NCBI GenBank assembly: GCA_018657495.1
Contig: JABHXA010000008.1
Span: forward strand, 62,001-126,000
Reading direction: 5' to 3'
Origin: Fidelibacterota bacterium
GTDB taxonomy: Bacteria > Fidelibacterota > Marinisomatia > SCGC-AAA003-L08 > JACNLC01
DNA: 64,000 bases
Each line of letters starts with the position of its first letter. Position 1 is the first letter of the stretch. Of this stretch, positions 26,379 to 36,096 are shown in pieces. Position numbers and translations under genes: made by a program. The notes below the pieces were generated by a model that was not told where the DNA came from, did not search any database, and saw only the letters and a list, made by a program, of their open reading frames with translations.

Positions 26379-27308
26379 ATGAATAATATAAAGGGCGTAC
26401 CAAACTTTATTGAAGGAATCACCGGAATTGGCGGGGATCTCCAGCTCAAGATAATTACTTCATTAGTCATCATTATTATTTTATGGGTGACCCGGAAAGG
26501 GGTGCATCGGGTAATTGTGAAATGGACCGACAATATTGAACAGAGATACAACTGGATAAAAACTGCAAATTATATCATTATTGTTTTGGGTGCTGTTCTA
26601 GTTGGTCGAGTCTGGTTTCAGGGAATTCAATCGATTGCCACATTCCTTGGTTTGTTATCTGCTGGCTTGGCCATAGCACTATCGGATGTGGTCAAGAGTA
26701 TGGCTGGCTGGATATATATTATCGTGAGACGCCCGTTCTCAGCTGGTGATAGAATACAGATTGGTAAATACTCAGGAGATGTGATCGATATATTATTTTT
26801 CAAATTTACGCTCATGGAGATTGGAAACTGGGTTGACGCCGATCAAAGTACTGGAAGACTGATTCATATACCTAACAACAAAGTACTGACTGAGGTGATC
26901 GCTAACTATGGGCAGGGTTTCCAGTTTATCTGGAACGAAATCCCAGTGTTGATTACATTTGAAAGTGACTGGCGAAATGCCAAAAAAATCCTTACTGACA
27001 TTGCCAATAAAAATGCCGCTCATCAAACTAGAAAAGCAGAGAAGAAAATAAAAGAAGCAGCAAAAAAATACATGATCTTTCAGAGAACACTTGCCCCCAC
27101 AGTTTATACTACGGTAAAAGACTCTGGCGTATTACTAACCATACGGTATTTGATAAATCCACGATACCGCCGAATTAGTGAACAGGCAATTTGGGAAGAT
27201 ATACTCACGGAATTTAAAGAATTCAATAATATTGATTTTGCCTATCCAACTCAAAGATTTTATGATAATAATCATGAAGGCAAGAAAAGTCAAAATCCCA
27301 AAAAATAA
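26379..27308 (+). CDS. MscS-family mechanosensitive ion channel
   Basis: Small-conductance mechanosensitive channel that releases solutes on osmotic downshock. Three membrane helices cover about 25-45, 63-85 and 88-120. The pore-lining helix has the small-residue pattern FLGLLSAGLAIALSD followed by KSMAGWIYIIVRRPFSAGDRI, typical of the MscS TM3-to-beta-domain hinge. The C-terminal cytoplasmic domain (about 175-300) has a basic insert KAEKKIKEAAKKY. Length 309 is typical. It follows the kinase gene by 30 bp on the same strand. Confidence 0.9.
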   Translation: MNNIKGVPNFIEGITGIGGDLQLKIITSLVIIIILWVTRKGVHRVIVKWTDNIEQRYNWIKTANYIIIVLGAVLVGRVWFQGIQSIATFLGLLSAGLAIALSDVVKSMAGWIYIIVRRPFSAGDRIQIGKYSGDVIDILFFKFTLMEIGNWVDADQSTGRLIHIPNNKVLTEVIANYGQGFQFIWNEIPVLITFESDWRNAKKILTDIANKNAAHQTRKAEKKIKEAAKKYMIFQRTLAPTVYTTVKDSGVLLTIRYLINPRYRRISEQAIWEDILTEFKEFNNIDFAYPTQRFYDNNHEGKKSQNPKK

Positions 27309-27527
27309 GTTTGTGTATTAGATAATTAAGCTAAGGAATAATAGATGTTCATACCCACTTAACTTCTTTTATCTTCATTGGTTATTGATAAACTCTGTTT
27401 ATAATATACGCCCGATTAATTTCTTCATTTTGACAATATTGATGGTAAAATATATCATTTAAATTCTCAGACACAGCGACATTATTTTCATGGAAGAATA
27501 ACTTATAAGAATAAAGATTATAGTAAT

Positions 27528-30188
27528 ATGATAAAAGACTACAAAGATAATAATCCACTTGAAACCCAAGATTGGCTTGAATCCATTGAAGCCCTAATCG
27601 AGGAAGAAGGTCTTGATCGTACATATTTTATATTAGATCAGATTATTGATTATGCCCGAAGAAATGGCATTCGGATGCCCTATAGCGCAAATACCTCCTA
27701 TGTAAATACTATCCCAGTATCCCAGCAGGTGCAATATCCAGGTAATCGTGAAATTGAACGACGGATAAAATCCATTATCCGATGGAATGCCATGGCAATG
27801 GTGGTAAAAGCGAATCGTGATAACCCAGGGATCGGTGGTCACATTTCATCATACGCATCGGCGGCAACTTTATATGAAGTTGGATTCAATCACTTCTTCA
27901 GAGGACCTGATGATCCATCGGGGGGAGATCTAATATTTTTCCAGGGTCATACTTCACCCGGTTTGTATGCCCGTGCATTTCTTGAAGGCAGGCTAACAGA
28001 CACAAAATTACATAATTTCAGAAGAGAGTTGAAAGAATATGGTGGCCTTTCTTCATATCCTCACCCCTGGTTAATGCCTGATTTTTGGCAATTTGCCACA
28101 GTATCAATGGGTCTGGGTCCAATTATGGCGATATACCAGGCCCGATTTATGAGATACCTGGCAGACAGGGAAATTGTCAAGGATACCGGTCGTAAGATAT
28201 GGGCATTTCTTGGTGATGGTGAAATGGATGAACCTGAAGCTCTTGGGGCAATTACTCTCGCTTCTCGCGAGAAGCTGGATAATCTCATATTTGTAGTGAA
28301 TTGTAATCTTCAGAGACTTGATGGTCCAGTCCGCGGAAACAGCAAAATTATACAGGAATTAGAGGGTGCTTTCAGAGGCGCTGGATGGAATGTGATAAAA
28401 GTAGTCTGGGGTTCTGATTGGGATGCCCTGCTAGATCGTGATAATGATGGTACCCTGGTAAAACGTATGGATGAAATTGTCGATGGACACTCACTCAAAT
28501 ATGTCGTTGAGAGTGGAAAACACATTCGTGAACATTTTTTTGGTGCCTACCCACAGTTGGTCAAAATGGTAGAGCATCTCACCGATGATGAATTATGGAA
28601 ATTACGAATGGGTGGGCATGATCCTGCGAAAGTTTATTCTGCTTTTGCCGAGGCATGTGAACATAAAAATCAACCCACCGTTATTTTAGCCAGAACCATC
28701 AAAGGTTATGGCATGGGTGAAGCGGGAGAGGGTAGAAATATTACCCATTCCCAGAAAAAATTAAATGAAGAAGAATTGCTGTATTTCCGGTCAAGATTTG
28801 ATATACCGCTGTCAGATGAAGAATGTAAAAAAGCACCTTTTTATAATCCTGGAGAAAATTCTCCGGAAATTAAATATCTAAAAGAAAGACGGCAAAAATT
28901 AGGCGGATTTCAACCTATCAGACGACACGGCGCTGAGACATTAGATACGCCGGATCTCAAAAGTTTTAAATCATTGCTAACCGGGTCAGGCAACCGTGAA
29001 TATTCAACCACAATGGCTTTTGTAAAACTGCTTACCCTCCTCACAAAAGACAAAAAAATAGGCAAAAATATTGTCCCTATCATCCCTGATGAGGCACGGA
29101 CATTTGGTATTGATCCATTATTCAGGCAATTGGGTATATATTCTCATGTTGGTCAGATTTATGATCCGGTAGATTCTGATCAGTATTTATATTACCGAGA
29201 AGATAAAAAGGGCCAGATTCTGGAGGAAGGCATAACAGAAGCTGGTGCAATATCATCATTCATTGCCGCAGGAATGGCTCATAGTACCTATGGTAAGAAT
29301 ATGATACCATTTTATATTTATTATTCCATGTTTGGATTTCAGAGAGTGGGGGATTTCATCTGGGCGGCAGCAGACATGCGTGTACGGGGTTTTCTTATTG
29401 GAGCTACATCTGGGCGAACCACTCTTGCGGGAGAAGGGCTTCAGCATCAGGACGGTCATAGTCTGCTTGCGGCTTCTGTTGTTCCAAATCTAAAGGCCTA
29501 CGATCCTGCTTATTCTTATGAACTGGCAGTAATTATACAGGATGGTTTGAAACAAATGTATCACGATGGCAAGGATATCTTCTATTATATTACCGTTCAA
29601 AATGAAAACTACTCACATCCAGATATGCCTGAGAACACACAAGAGGGTATAATTAAGGGGTTATATTGTATCCAGGAAGCAAAACCGGATATGCCAAAGG
29701 TTAGACTTTTGGGTAGCGGATCGCTACTAAGGGAAGCAAAAGCCGCTGCAGAATTACTTGAAAAGGATTGGAATATAACATCAGAAATCTGGAGTGTAAC
29801 CAGCTATAGCGAGTTAAGAAAAGAATCTGAAAATATAAGACGATGGAATACTCTTCATCCTAACAAAAAACAAAAAACCTGCTGGTTGAATCAAAATCTA
29901 GGTGACTGTAGTTCTCCAATTATTGCAGTATCAGATTATGTAAAACTGGTGTCAGAGCAGATTGCTGCATATACACCGTGTTCATTTAGCGCTTTGGGGA
30001 CCGACGGATTCGGTCGAAGTGATAATCGAGAATCTTTGCGGGAATTTTTCGAAGTAAATCGATTCTACATTGTGGTATCTGCAATAAATGCATTGTATAG
30101 AGAAGGTAAACTTGATCAGTCTGTGGTGTTGAATTCCATAAAAAAATATAAAATTGACACAGAAAAACCAAATCCCCTTGAGGTGTAG
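27528..30188 (+). CDS. aceE: Pyruvate dehydrogenase E1 component, homodimeric type
   Basis: Thiamine-diphosphate enzyme that decarboxylates pyruvate and passes the acetyl group to E2. At 886 residues in a single chain it is the AceE type, not the split alpha/beta type. The TPP motif begins GDGEMDEPEALGAI at about residue 229 and ends with the VNCNLQRLDGPVRGN segment; PHPWLMPDFWQF and GRTTLAGEGLQHQDGHS are further AceE hallmarks. First gene of aceE-aceF-lpdA (32 bp and 1 bp gaps). ATG 27528 gives a normal N-terminus. Confidence 0.97.
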   Translation: MIKDYKDNNPLETQDWLESIEALIEEEGLDRTYFILDQIIDYARRNGIRMPYSANTSYVNTIPVSQQVQYPGNREIERRIKSIIRWNAMAMVVKANRDNPGIGGHISSYASAATLYEVGFNHFFRGPDDPSGGDLIFFQGHTSPGLYARAFLEGRLTDTKLHNFRRELKEYGGLSSYPHPWLMPDFWQFATVSMGLGPIMAIYQARFMRYLADREIVKDTGRKIWAFLGDGEMDEPEALGAITLASREKLDNLIFVVNCNLQRLDGPVRGNSKIIQELEGAFRGAGWNVIKVVWGSDWDALLDRDNDGTLVKRMDEIVDGHSLKYVVESGKHIREHFFGAYPQLVKMVEHLTDDELWKLRMGGHDPAKVYSAFAEACEHKNQPTVILARTIKGYGMGEAGEGRNITHSQKKLNEEELLYFRSRFDIPLSDEECKKAPFYNPGENSPEIKYLKERRQKLGGFQPIRRHGAETLDTPDLKSFKSLLTGSGNREYSTTMAFVKLLTLLTKDKKIGKNIVPIIPDEARTFGIDPLFRQLGIYSHVGQIYDPVDSDQYLYYREDKKGQILEEGITEAGAISSFIAAGMAHSTYGKNMIPFYIYYSMFGFQRVGDFIWAAADMRVRGFLIGATSGRTTLAGEGLQHQDGHSLLAASVVPNLKAYDPAYSYELAVIIQDGLKQMYHDGKDIFYYITVQNENYSHPDMPENTQEGIIKGLYCIQEAKPDMPKVRLLGSGSLLREAKAAAELLEKDWNITSEIWSVTSYSELRKESENIRRWNTLHPNKKQKTCWLNQNLGDCSSPIIAVSDYVKLVSEQIAAYTPCSFSALGTDGFGRSDNRESLREFFEVNRFYIVVSAINALYREGKLDQSVVLNSIKKYKIDTEKPNPLEV

Positions 30189-30220
30189 TCATTGGGATTA
30201 AATTGTAATCGGAGTTTGAT

Positions 30221-31528
30221 TTGATAAAAGAAATTATGCTCCCAAGTCTGGGAGAAGGTATCGACGAGGTGGAGGTCAGCGATGTGCTGGTAAAGCCAAA
30301 TGACTCATTGAAAATTGATGATATTATTATTGTTCTGGAGTCGGATAAAGCTACTATGGAAATTCCAGCAACTGAATCGGGGAAGATCATCGAAGTATTT
30401 GTCAAAGCTGGGGAGAATATTTCCGAAGGGCAAATACTGCTAACTATGGACGTAGCTGATTTAGCGGAATCTGAGGTAAAAAATGATATAAATGAGTCAC
30501 CTGAAGAGATCAAGCCTGAAGCAGATCCTCAAGTTGTAGATAACTCGAATGATATGTCAGATATTTCAACTCATGAACAAAGCATTACTCCAACAAAACC
30601 AATTCAGAGTATTGAGAGATCCTCAATACAAAAACCATTGGCAAGTCCTTCTGTAAGGAAATTTGCCCGGGAATTGGGATGCGAAATAGCCCGTGTCCAG
30701 GGAACTGGAATAAAAAACCGCATCACCAGGGAGGATGTTCAGAAATATATTAAATCTATTCTCGTTGGGAATACTCCCGGCGGGACTATACATGAACCAC
30801 TCCCAGACTTTAGTATCTGGGGAAATATTGAAAAAACTCCTCTAAATAAAATTAGAAGACTCACTGGGGAATACCTCACCCGTTCATGGAATACAATCCC
30901 ACATGTGACTCAATTTGATAAAACTGATATCACGGATGTAAATGATCTTATAAAACAATTAAAAAATACCTCCATCCAACAGGATACAAAACTTACTTTG
31001 CTACCATTTGTGATAAAAGCAATTGTACAATCATTGATGGAATTTCCAGATTTCAATAGTAGTCTCGATCCAGCCAGTAATGAACTGATCTTAAAAAAAT
31101 ATTATAATATTGGCATTGCAGTAGAGACAGCATCCGGATTGGTTGTGCCGGTAATAAAAAATGCCGATAAGAAAAATATTAAGGAATTGAATTTAGAATT
31201 ATCTGATTTGAGCAATCGGGCCCGTAATCGAAAAATTCAACCGGATGAACTAAAAGGTTCAACATTTACAATAACCAGTCTTGGTGGAATTGGCGGTACT
31301 TATTTTAGTCCAATTGTAAACTTACCCGAAGTAGCTATCTTAGGAATCAGCAAATATAATATTGAGCCGGTATTTGATGGTAAGAAATTTATAGCCCGTA
31401 CAATGCTACCCTATTCATTATCATATGATCATCGTGTTATTGATGGCGCTGCAGCTGCTAGATTCACGCGTTTCATTGCCAGTTTACTAAGCGATATATC
31501 GTTAATTAAAGGATTGGATATCATCTAA
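30221..31528 (+). CDS. aceF: Dihydrolipoamide acetyltransferase, pyruvate dehydrogenase E2
   Basis: Core of the pyruvate dehydrogenase complex. One lipoyl domain (about 2-78) with the lipoylated lysine K43 (ESDKATME), an acidic/Pro/Ser linker, an E3/E1-binding domain (about 140-178; ASPSVRKFARELG), and the catalytic domain with H404 and D408 (DHRVIDG). Proteobacterial AceF often has two or three lipoyl domains; here there is one. Start is TTG at 30221, with GGAG about 6 bases ahead. Ends one base before lpdA. Confidence 0.95.
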   Translation: MIKEIMLPSLGEGIDEVEVSDVLVKPNDSLKIDDIIIVLESDKATMEIPATESGKIIEVFVKAGENISEGQILLTMDVADLAESEVKNDINESPEEIKPEADPQVVDNSNDMSDISTHEQSITPTKPIQSIERSSIQKPLASPSVRKFARELGCEIARVQGTGIKNRITREDVQKYIKSILVGNTPGGTIHEPLPDFSIWGNIEKTPLNKIRRLTGEYLTRSWNTIPHVTQFDKTDITDVNDLIKQLKNTSIQQDTKLTLLPFVIKAIVQSLMEFPDFNSSLDPASNELILKKYYNIGIAVETASGLVVPVIKNADKKNIKELNLELSDLSNRARNRKIQPDELKGSTFTITSLGGIGGTYFSPIVNLPEVAILGISKYNIEPVFDGKKFIARTMLPYSLSYDHRVIDGAAAARFTRFIASLLSDISLIKGLDII

Positions 31529-31529
31529 T

Positions 31530-32930
31530 ATGAATAACAAAATTACTACAGAACTCGTTGTTATCGGCGCTGGACCCGGGGGTTATACTGCAGCTTTCAG
31601 GGCCGCTGATCTTGGCAAAAAAGTAGTTCTAGTTGACAAAAGTGAAGAATTGGGTGGCGTATGCCTGAATAGGGGATGTATCCCATCTAAAACTTTGCTC
31701 CATATATCAAAATCTATGAACGAAGTGGCTGAACTGGCCGGTATGGGGGTAGTTTATCAACAACCCGAAATCGATTATGACAAAGTACGAGTATGGAAAA
31801 ATAAAGTCATCAAGAAATTAAACTTCGGTATAGAGTCTCTTACAAAAAGAAGAAATATTCAAACAATTAATGGTAAGGCTGCATTCAAATCAGCAAATGA
31901 AATAATTGTTGAGTTGGATGATGGTACTCAGATCATACAATTTGATCACTGTATCATTGCCACCGGATCGCGGCCAAATTGGATTCCTTCATTCCCAAAA
32001 GCTGATGATGATATCATGGATTCTACCACTGCCCTTGCTTTTGAAAATGTCCCTGGTAAAATGCTGGTTATTGGCGGTGGTTATATTGGGCTAGAGTTGG
32101 GTACAGTTTATAGTGCATTTGGCTCTCAAATTTCTGTTGTTGAGTTTATGCCATCACTCCTTCCAGATGCCGATCCTGATATGGTAAAACCCCTTTTCAA
32201 TAAATTGAAAAAACAATTCAATGAAATTATGCTCTCAACAAAAGTTATTTCCCTCGTAAAATCGAAAGATGGCATAAAGGTCACATTTGAAAAAGATTCA
32301 AAACAGTTTAATGATACATTTGATAAAGTTCTTATCTCAGTTGGCCGAAAACCAAACACCGAAAATATTGGTCTATCCCAAATTGGTATCAAGTTGGATG
32401 AAAGAGGTTTCATCATTGTAAATGATAAACAGCAAACCAATATACCTGGTATTTATGCAATAGGTGATCTTACTGGTGATCCAATGCTTGCCCATAAAGC
32501 CACTGCAGAAGGCAGAATTGCCGCAGAGGTTATTGCCGGAAAACCATCAGCATTTGATCCAGTAGCAATACCAGCGGTGATATATACCGACCCCGAAATC
32601 GCCTGGGCGGGATTGACAGAAACAGAATGCAAAACCAATAACATACCATACAAAAAGGCTGAATTTCCCTGGTCCGCAAGTGGAAGAGCATTAGCACTTG
32701 GGATTGATGAAGGCAAAACCAAAGTACTTGGAGATCCGGATACTGGCAGAATCATCGGTGTTGGCATAGTAGGTACAGGTGCTGGTGAACTTATCGCTGA
32801 AAGTGTTCTCGGTATGGAAATGGCAGCCGATATGGAAGATCTCGGTCTCACTATTCATCCCCATCCCACCCTTTCCGAAACATTGTCAAATGCTGCAGAG
32901 GTCTTCACAGGTTCAGTAACCGATATTTAA
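31530..32930 (+). CDS. lpdA: Dihydrolipoyl dehydrogenase, E3
   Basis: FAD-dependent enzyme that reoxidises dihydrolipoamide with NAD+. The N-terminal FAD-binding GAGPGGYTAA, redox cysteines C45 and C50 (GGVCLNRGCIPSK), NAD-binding GGGYIGLELG and the C-terminal active-site H-x4-E (HPHPTLSETL) are all present. Length 466 is typical. Last gene of the pyruvate dehydrogenase operon. A hairpin follows about 85 nt after the stop. Confidence 0.97.
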   Translation: MNNKITTELVVIGAGPGGYTAAFRAADLGKKVVLVDKSEELGGVCLNRGCIPSKTLLHISKSMNEVAELAGMGVVYQQPEIDYDKVRVWKNKVIKKLNFGIESLTKRRNIQTINGKAAFKSANEIIVELDDGTQIIQFDHCIIATGSRPNWIPSFPKADDDIMDSTTALAFENVPGKMLVIGGGYIGLELGTVYSAFGSQISVVEFMPSLLPDADPDMVKPLFNKLKKQFNEIMLSTKVISLVKSKDGIKVTFEKDSKQFNDTFDKVLISVGRKPNTENIGLSQIGIKLDERGFIIVNDKQQTNIPGIYAIGDLTGDPMLAHKATAEGRIAAEVIAGKPSAFDPVAIPAVIYTDPEIAWAGLTETECKTNNIPYKKAEFPWSASGRALALGIDEGKTKVLGDPDTGRIIGVGIVGTGAGELIAESVLGMEMAADMEDLGLTIHPHPTLSETLSNAAEVFTGSVTDI

Positions 32931-33015
32931 TGATATACTGATTCCACCAATTGATTCATTTGATTTAAGTAGAACTATTCCGACTGATTTAAATCCATAG
33001 GTCGTAACTCTCATT

Positions 33016-33036
33016 GCAGAATTTAAATAATTCTGC
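33016..33036 (+). terminator. Stem-loop after lpdA, possible 3' end of the pdh operon
   Basis: GCAGAATT (33016-33023), loop TAAAT, AATTCTGC (33029-33036): a perfect 8-bp stem. No T-run follows directly, so it may be an RNA-stabilising 3' hairpin and not an intrinsic terminator. Confidence 0.35.
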
Positions 33037-33038
33037 TG

Positions 33039-33062
33039 AATCCTCATTCTGATTTTGATTTA
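33039..33062. repeat. Short dispersed intergenic repeat, copy 1
   Basis: The 24 bases beginning AATCCTCATTCT and ending TTTTGATTTA match 58566-58588 with one single-base gap. Both copies are intergenic, upstream of secreted-protein genes. Confidence 0.45.
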
Positions 33063-33310
33063 GACCCTCAGTTAATCCACATAATACTAGTGTTCGAAAC
33101 CGTACAGTGTCCGTAATACAACCGTGCACTGGGTTTTGTTTGTATATATACTAGATTTAGCATAAAATAAATAAAAAAACTATTATACTACTGTTATTAT
33201 TGATAATAATAAATATTTAATAAAATTTAATTTCAAAAACTGTTTTATGGCACAGACTTTGTCAAGTAATGGTCATGTTTATGAAAAACAATTTTAAAAA
33301 GGAAAAAGTT

Positions 33311-33601
33311 ATGTTAAAGCAAGTGTTACTCTCAATATTATTTACTAGCGGACTTATCCTTGCCTCAAACACAGAAAATACAGCAAATCTATGTGACAAA
33401 GAGATCACTCAGGACTGCTGGAACTATGATGATACTTATGGATGGGTGTTTCATTTGCCTGTTGTTGACATAACACCTGAAATTGATACCGATAATTGGA
33501 GTCATGACAGTGAAAAAGGATGGATATTTAATGCACCGGTTATTCAGATTACTCCAAATAAAGATTCAGAAAAATTAGCCTTCAAAGATGAAAAAGAATA
33601 G
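33311..33601 (+). CDS. Small secreted protein with two 26-residue repeats, 96 aa
   Basis: Not recognised. A signal peptide (about 1-18, ending ILAS) precedes two tandem units, W37-D59 and W63-D85, each of the form W-x3-D-x3-GW-[VI]-F-x2-PV-[VI]-x-ITP, then a charged tail. Two cysteines (28 and 36) could form a disulfide. Start ATG 33311 is preferred because AAAGGAAA precedes it; an upstream ATG at 33269 gives a longer, charged N-terminus that fits a signal peptide less well. It is followed by a strong terminator, so it is a separate short transcript. Possibly a surface or periplasmic binding peptide. Confidence 0.75.
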   Translation: MLKQVLLSILFTSGLILASNTENTANLCDKEITQDCWNYDDTYGWVFHLPVVDITPEIDTDNWSHDSEKGWIFNAPVIQITPNKDSEKLAFKDEKE

Positions 33602-33668
33602 ATAATTCAGGGAAGCGGACTATCGACTAGAAATCATACCAATTTCACAATCTTTTTCATTTCCTTCA

Positions 33669-33698
33669 GACCCCGGTTTTCCGGGGTCTTCTTTTTTT
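33669..33698 (+). terminator. Rho-independent terminator
   Basis: GACCCCGG (33669-33676), TTTT loop, CCGGGGTC (33681-33688), followed by a pyrimidine run TTCTTTTTTT. It ends the small secreted protein transcript. One of the clearest intrinsic terminators in the window. Confidence 0.92.
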
Positions 33699-33841
33699 AT
33701 AAGATACCACAATTCTTTTAATAATAGATTCTAGAATAAATTGCTTTATCACCCCTGACCAGTAATTAGTTCAGAAAATCCTATAAATAAGTTAGATATA
33801 AGTGACAGGGCAGTTGATCGTCGATAATTCTTTTGATCTTA

Positions 33842-34579
33842 TCATGCCAGAAGAACATTCTGGACAAAGGTTTTCGCCAGAGAATTTGACACAGGTGTTT
33901 CCTGAGCAGAATTAATTACCTCATTAAGATGTAAATCGTTATCAGTATATTTTGACTTATAAACTGTGAGTCGTTGAATCAGTATATCCCGATCAACTTC
34001 TGGATGAAATTGAAATGCCCAAAACGGTTTATTCTTTACCCGGAAAGCGTGACAGCATGAATCCGTATATGCCAGCAATTGGCAGTTTTCAGGGGGTGTT
34101 ATTGTTCGTTCCTGATGAACCGAAACGGCTAGAAACTGTCTTGGTACTGTGGAAAAAATTGGATCATTATAGACCTCTGTTGATCTGGTGATTTCAATGG
34201 TTCCCATTTCATAATCGGAGACATCGCGGATAATATCTCCACCGAGTGCAATGACGGCTAGCTGGAATCCAAAACAGGAAGCAAAAACAGGTATATCTTT
34301 TTCAATACAATACAGTAATAATTTCTGTGCATTTAGTATAAACGGAAAGTTTTCGGGTTCAAGAACGCTTGCTTTGCTTGCACCACCAACAAAAATCCCA
34401 TCATAGCCATTGACAATTTCAGGATGGAAATCAGGATTCTGGAACATATTGAAAACGGATATTTGCTCCATATTCAACCCAGTGTATTTTGAAAAGCTCT
34501 GAAGCTCTTCATGGCAGACATGAGATGTTTCTCTAATTTGTAAGAGAAGTGTTTTTAATGAGTGCATTTGATTATCCAT
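33842..34579 (-). CDS. Class I glutamine amidotransferase-like protein (GMP synthase-type)
   Basis: Stand-alone GATase domain. The nucleophile elbow is FASCFGFQ with C102, and the other triad members are H192 and E194 (FQFHPEV). GGASKASV provides the oxyanion-side loop. Stand-alone members of this group act on small amines (gamma-glutamyl hydrolases) or serve as amidotransferase subunits; the partner is not visible here. It is a single minus-strand gene. Length 245 is normal. Confidence 0.88.
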   Translation of the reverse strand: MDNQMHSLKTLLLQIRETSHVCHEELQSFSKYTGLNMEQISVFNMFQNPDFHPEIVNGYDGIFVGGASKASVLEPENFPFILNAQKLLLYCIEKDIPVFASCFGFQLAVIALGGDIIRDVSDYEMGTIEITRSTEVYNDPIFSTVPRQFLAVSVHQERTITPPENCQLLAYTDSCCHAFRVKNKPFWAFQFHPEVDRDILIQRLTVYKSKYTDNDLHLNEVINSAQETPVSNSLAKTFVQNVLLA

Positions 34580-34833
34580 AGTTAAAATGAATCATTGCAC
34601 AAATATGGAGATCCGTGAAGCAAAACTACGTTTTCTTATTAATCATACTATTTTTCAGTGTGGAAAAGGAAATATTCCTGCGATTAGATCTTGATATTGT
34701 GGTGATTCTATGGCAAAACTTACTCAAGAAAATTATATATGTGGAAATAAAATGTAATTTCAGAATAGAGATTAATTCGAATTATATAATAGCAGTGCCT
34801 GGTACTAAGAATATTAAATAATATTGTTATTAT

Positions 34834-34864
34834 AAAAAAGGCTCCAAAAAAATGGAGCCTTTTT
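34834..34864. terminator. Bidirectional terminator hairpin
   Basis: AAAAAAGGCTCCA (34834-34846) pairs with TGGAGCCTTTTT (34853-34864) across an A-rich loop; A and T runs on both sides let it work either way. It lies 30 bp beyond the stop of the minus-strand DHH gene and most likely ends that transcript. Confidence 0.85.
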
Positions 34865-34893
34865 GTTATTGCATATTTGAAAATTAATAGTAT

Positions 34894-35832
34894 TTAACCA
34901 TTTGCGGTAATTGTAGCAACGAGTTCTTTTAAAACCCGATCTGCGTCATTTATGTCGATTTGGCAGGTACCGGCATTAAAATGACCACCGCCATCATATT
35001 TCAACATTAACTCGCCGATGTTTGTATTAGATGTTCGGTTTATGATTGAACCACCAACTGCGAAGACAATATTCTGTTTTTGGAAACCCCACATTTTAAC
35101 AATTGAGATATTGCATTTTGGATATAATGCATATTTATGGAATCGATTACCAGTATAAAGAATAGATTCATTTGTGAGGTCAATCACAACCAGATTATTG
35201 TATACCTTGGAATTCATCTTTATCTGATCTTCAAATTTTACCCGATGGTCTATGTACAATTCAGTTCGTTCTTTTACATCAGGAAGTTCCATAATCTCTT
35301 CAATTGTATGGTTTCGGCAAAAATCAATTAACTCCATCATCAACTGATAATTGGAAATTCTGAATTTTTTGAATCTACCAAGACCTGTTCTTGCATCCAT
35401 AATGTAATTCAGTAGAATCCATTTTTCAGGGAATAATACTTCCTCAACGCTAAATTGACCGGCATCCGCCTTGTCAACGGCATCCATAATATCATCTTTA
35501 ACATTTGGAAATTTATCCTTACCACCATAATAATCATAAACGACTCTTGCTGCAGAAGGTGCATCAGGATCAATAATATGATTATCCACTTTTCCACCAA
35601 TTCGAATAGTCTCACTGAGATGATGGTCAAAAGCCAGATACACACCTTTAACATAGGGTAGGTTTGTGGTTATATCATTGGAAGTAATATCTATAATCTC
35701 ATCCTGCATATCCTTTGGATGAACAAACTTAATTTCATCCACCAGGTCTATTTCTTTTAATAGGATGGCACAAGCCAATCCGTCAAAATCACTCCTGGTG
35801 ACTAATCTATATTTTTGATTTGAGTTTTCCAT
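34894..35832 (-). CDS. DHH-family phosphoesterase (NrnA/pAp phosphatase-like)
   Basis: Predicted Mn-dependent exonuclease or phosphatase acting on short oligonucleotides or pAp. Motif I is SDFDG (14-18), the DHH motif lies at D69-H70-H71 (AFDHH), a further metal ligand is likely in VDKADAG, and the C-terminal DHHA1 part has the glycine-rich GGGHFNAG substrate loop near 283. Length 312 is typical. A separate gene followed by its own terminator. The choice between nanoRNase and pAp phosphatase cannot be made from sequence. Confidence 0.88.
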   Translation of the reverse strand: MENSNQKYRLVTRSDFDGLACAILLKEIDLVDEIKFVHPKDMQDEIIDITSNDITTNLPYVKGVYLAFDHHLSETIRIGGKVDNHIIDPDAPSAARVVYDYYGGKDKFPNVKDDIMDAVDKADAGQFSVEEVLFPEKWILLNYIMDARTGLGRFKKFRISNYQLMMELIDFCRNHTIEEIMELPDVKERTELYIDHRVKFEDQIKMNSKVYNNLVVIDLTNESILYTGNRFHKYALYPKCNISIVKMWGFQKQNIVFAVGGSIINRTSNTNIGELMLKYDGGGHFNAGTCQIDINDADRVLKELVATITANG

Positions 35833-36096
35833 ATTCCTACTATTTGTTTTTTACTTGGTAAAATATAACCAGAAAATTTACAAAACCATTTATATTAGAT
35901 TTTATAATGAAAACAGGTCAATTTTATAAAATCCCAGAAAATAATAACCTTTGCATTGATAATAGTTCATCGTTGGCGATATTCAGGAGTCCATTAACTA
36001 TATTTATTGATGATTTTAAAAGATATAAATATTCATACCACTAAAAGATGTTATTGAAATATTGGATTTCCATGCACAAACATGGAAAATCTTCAA

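Larger units (their letters stand above)
32931..33310. other. 380-bp intergenic region after lpdA
   Basis: Holds the perfect stem-loop at 33016-33036, one copy of a short dispersed repeat at 33039-33062 (second copy 58566-58588), and the leader of the small secreted protein gene. No further gene seen. Confidence 0.5.

Noticed and set aside
27382..27624. Minus-strand frame of 80 codons overlapping the aceE start
   Set aside because: It covers the aceE leader and first codons; no ribosome-binding site or known motif.
33105..33131. CAGTG...CACTG inverted repeat in the leader of the small secreted protein
   Set aside because: Only five pairs plus two, with mismatches; no T-run or riboswitch-like layout.
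34615..34821. Plus-strand frame of 68 codons with GTG start
   Set aside because: No Shine-Dalgarno sequence, hydrophobic low-complexity start and no recognisable similarity. The nearby terminator is better explained by the minus-strand DHH gene.
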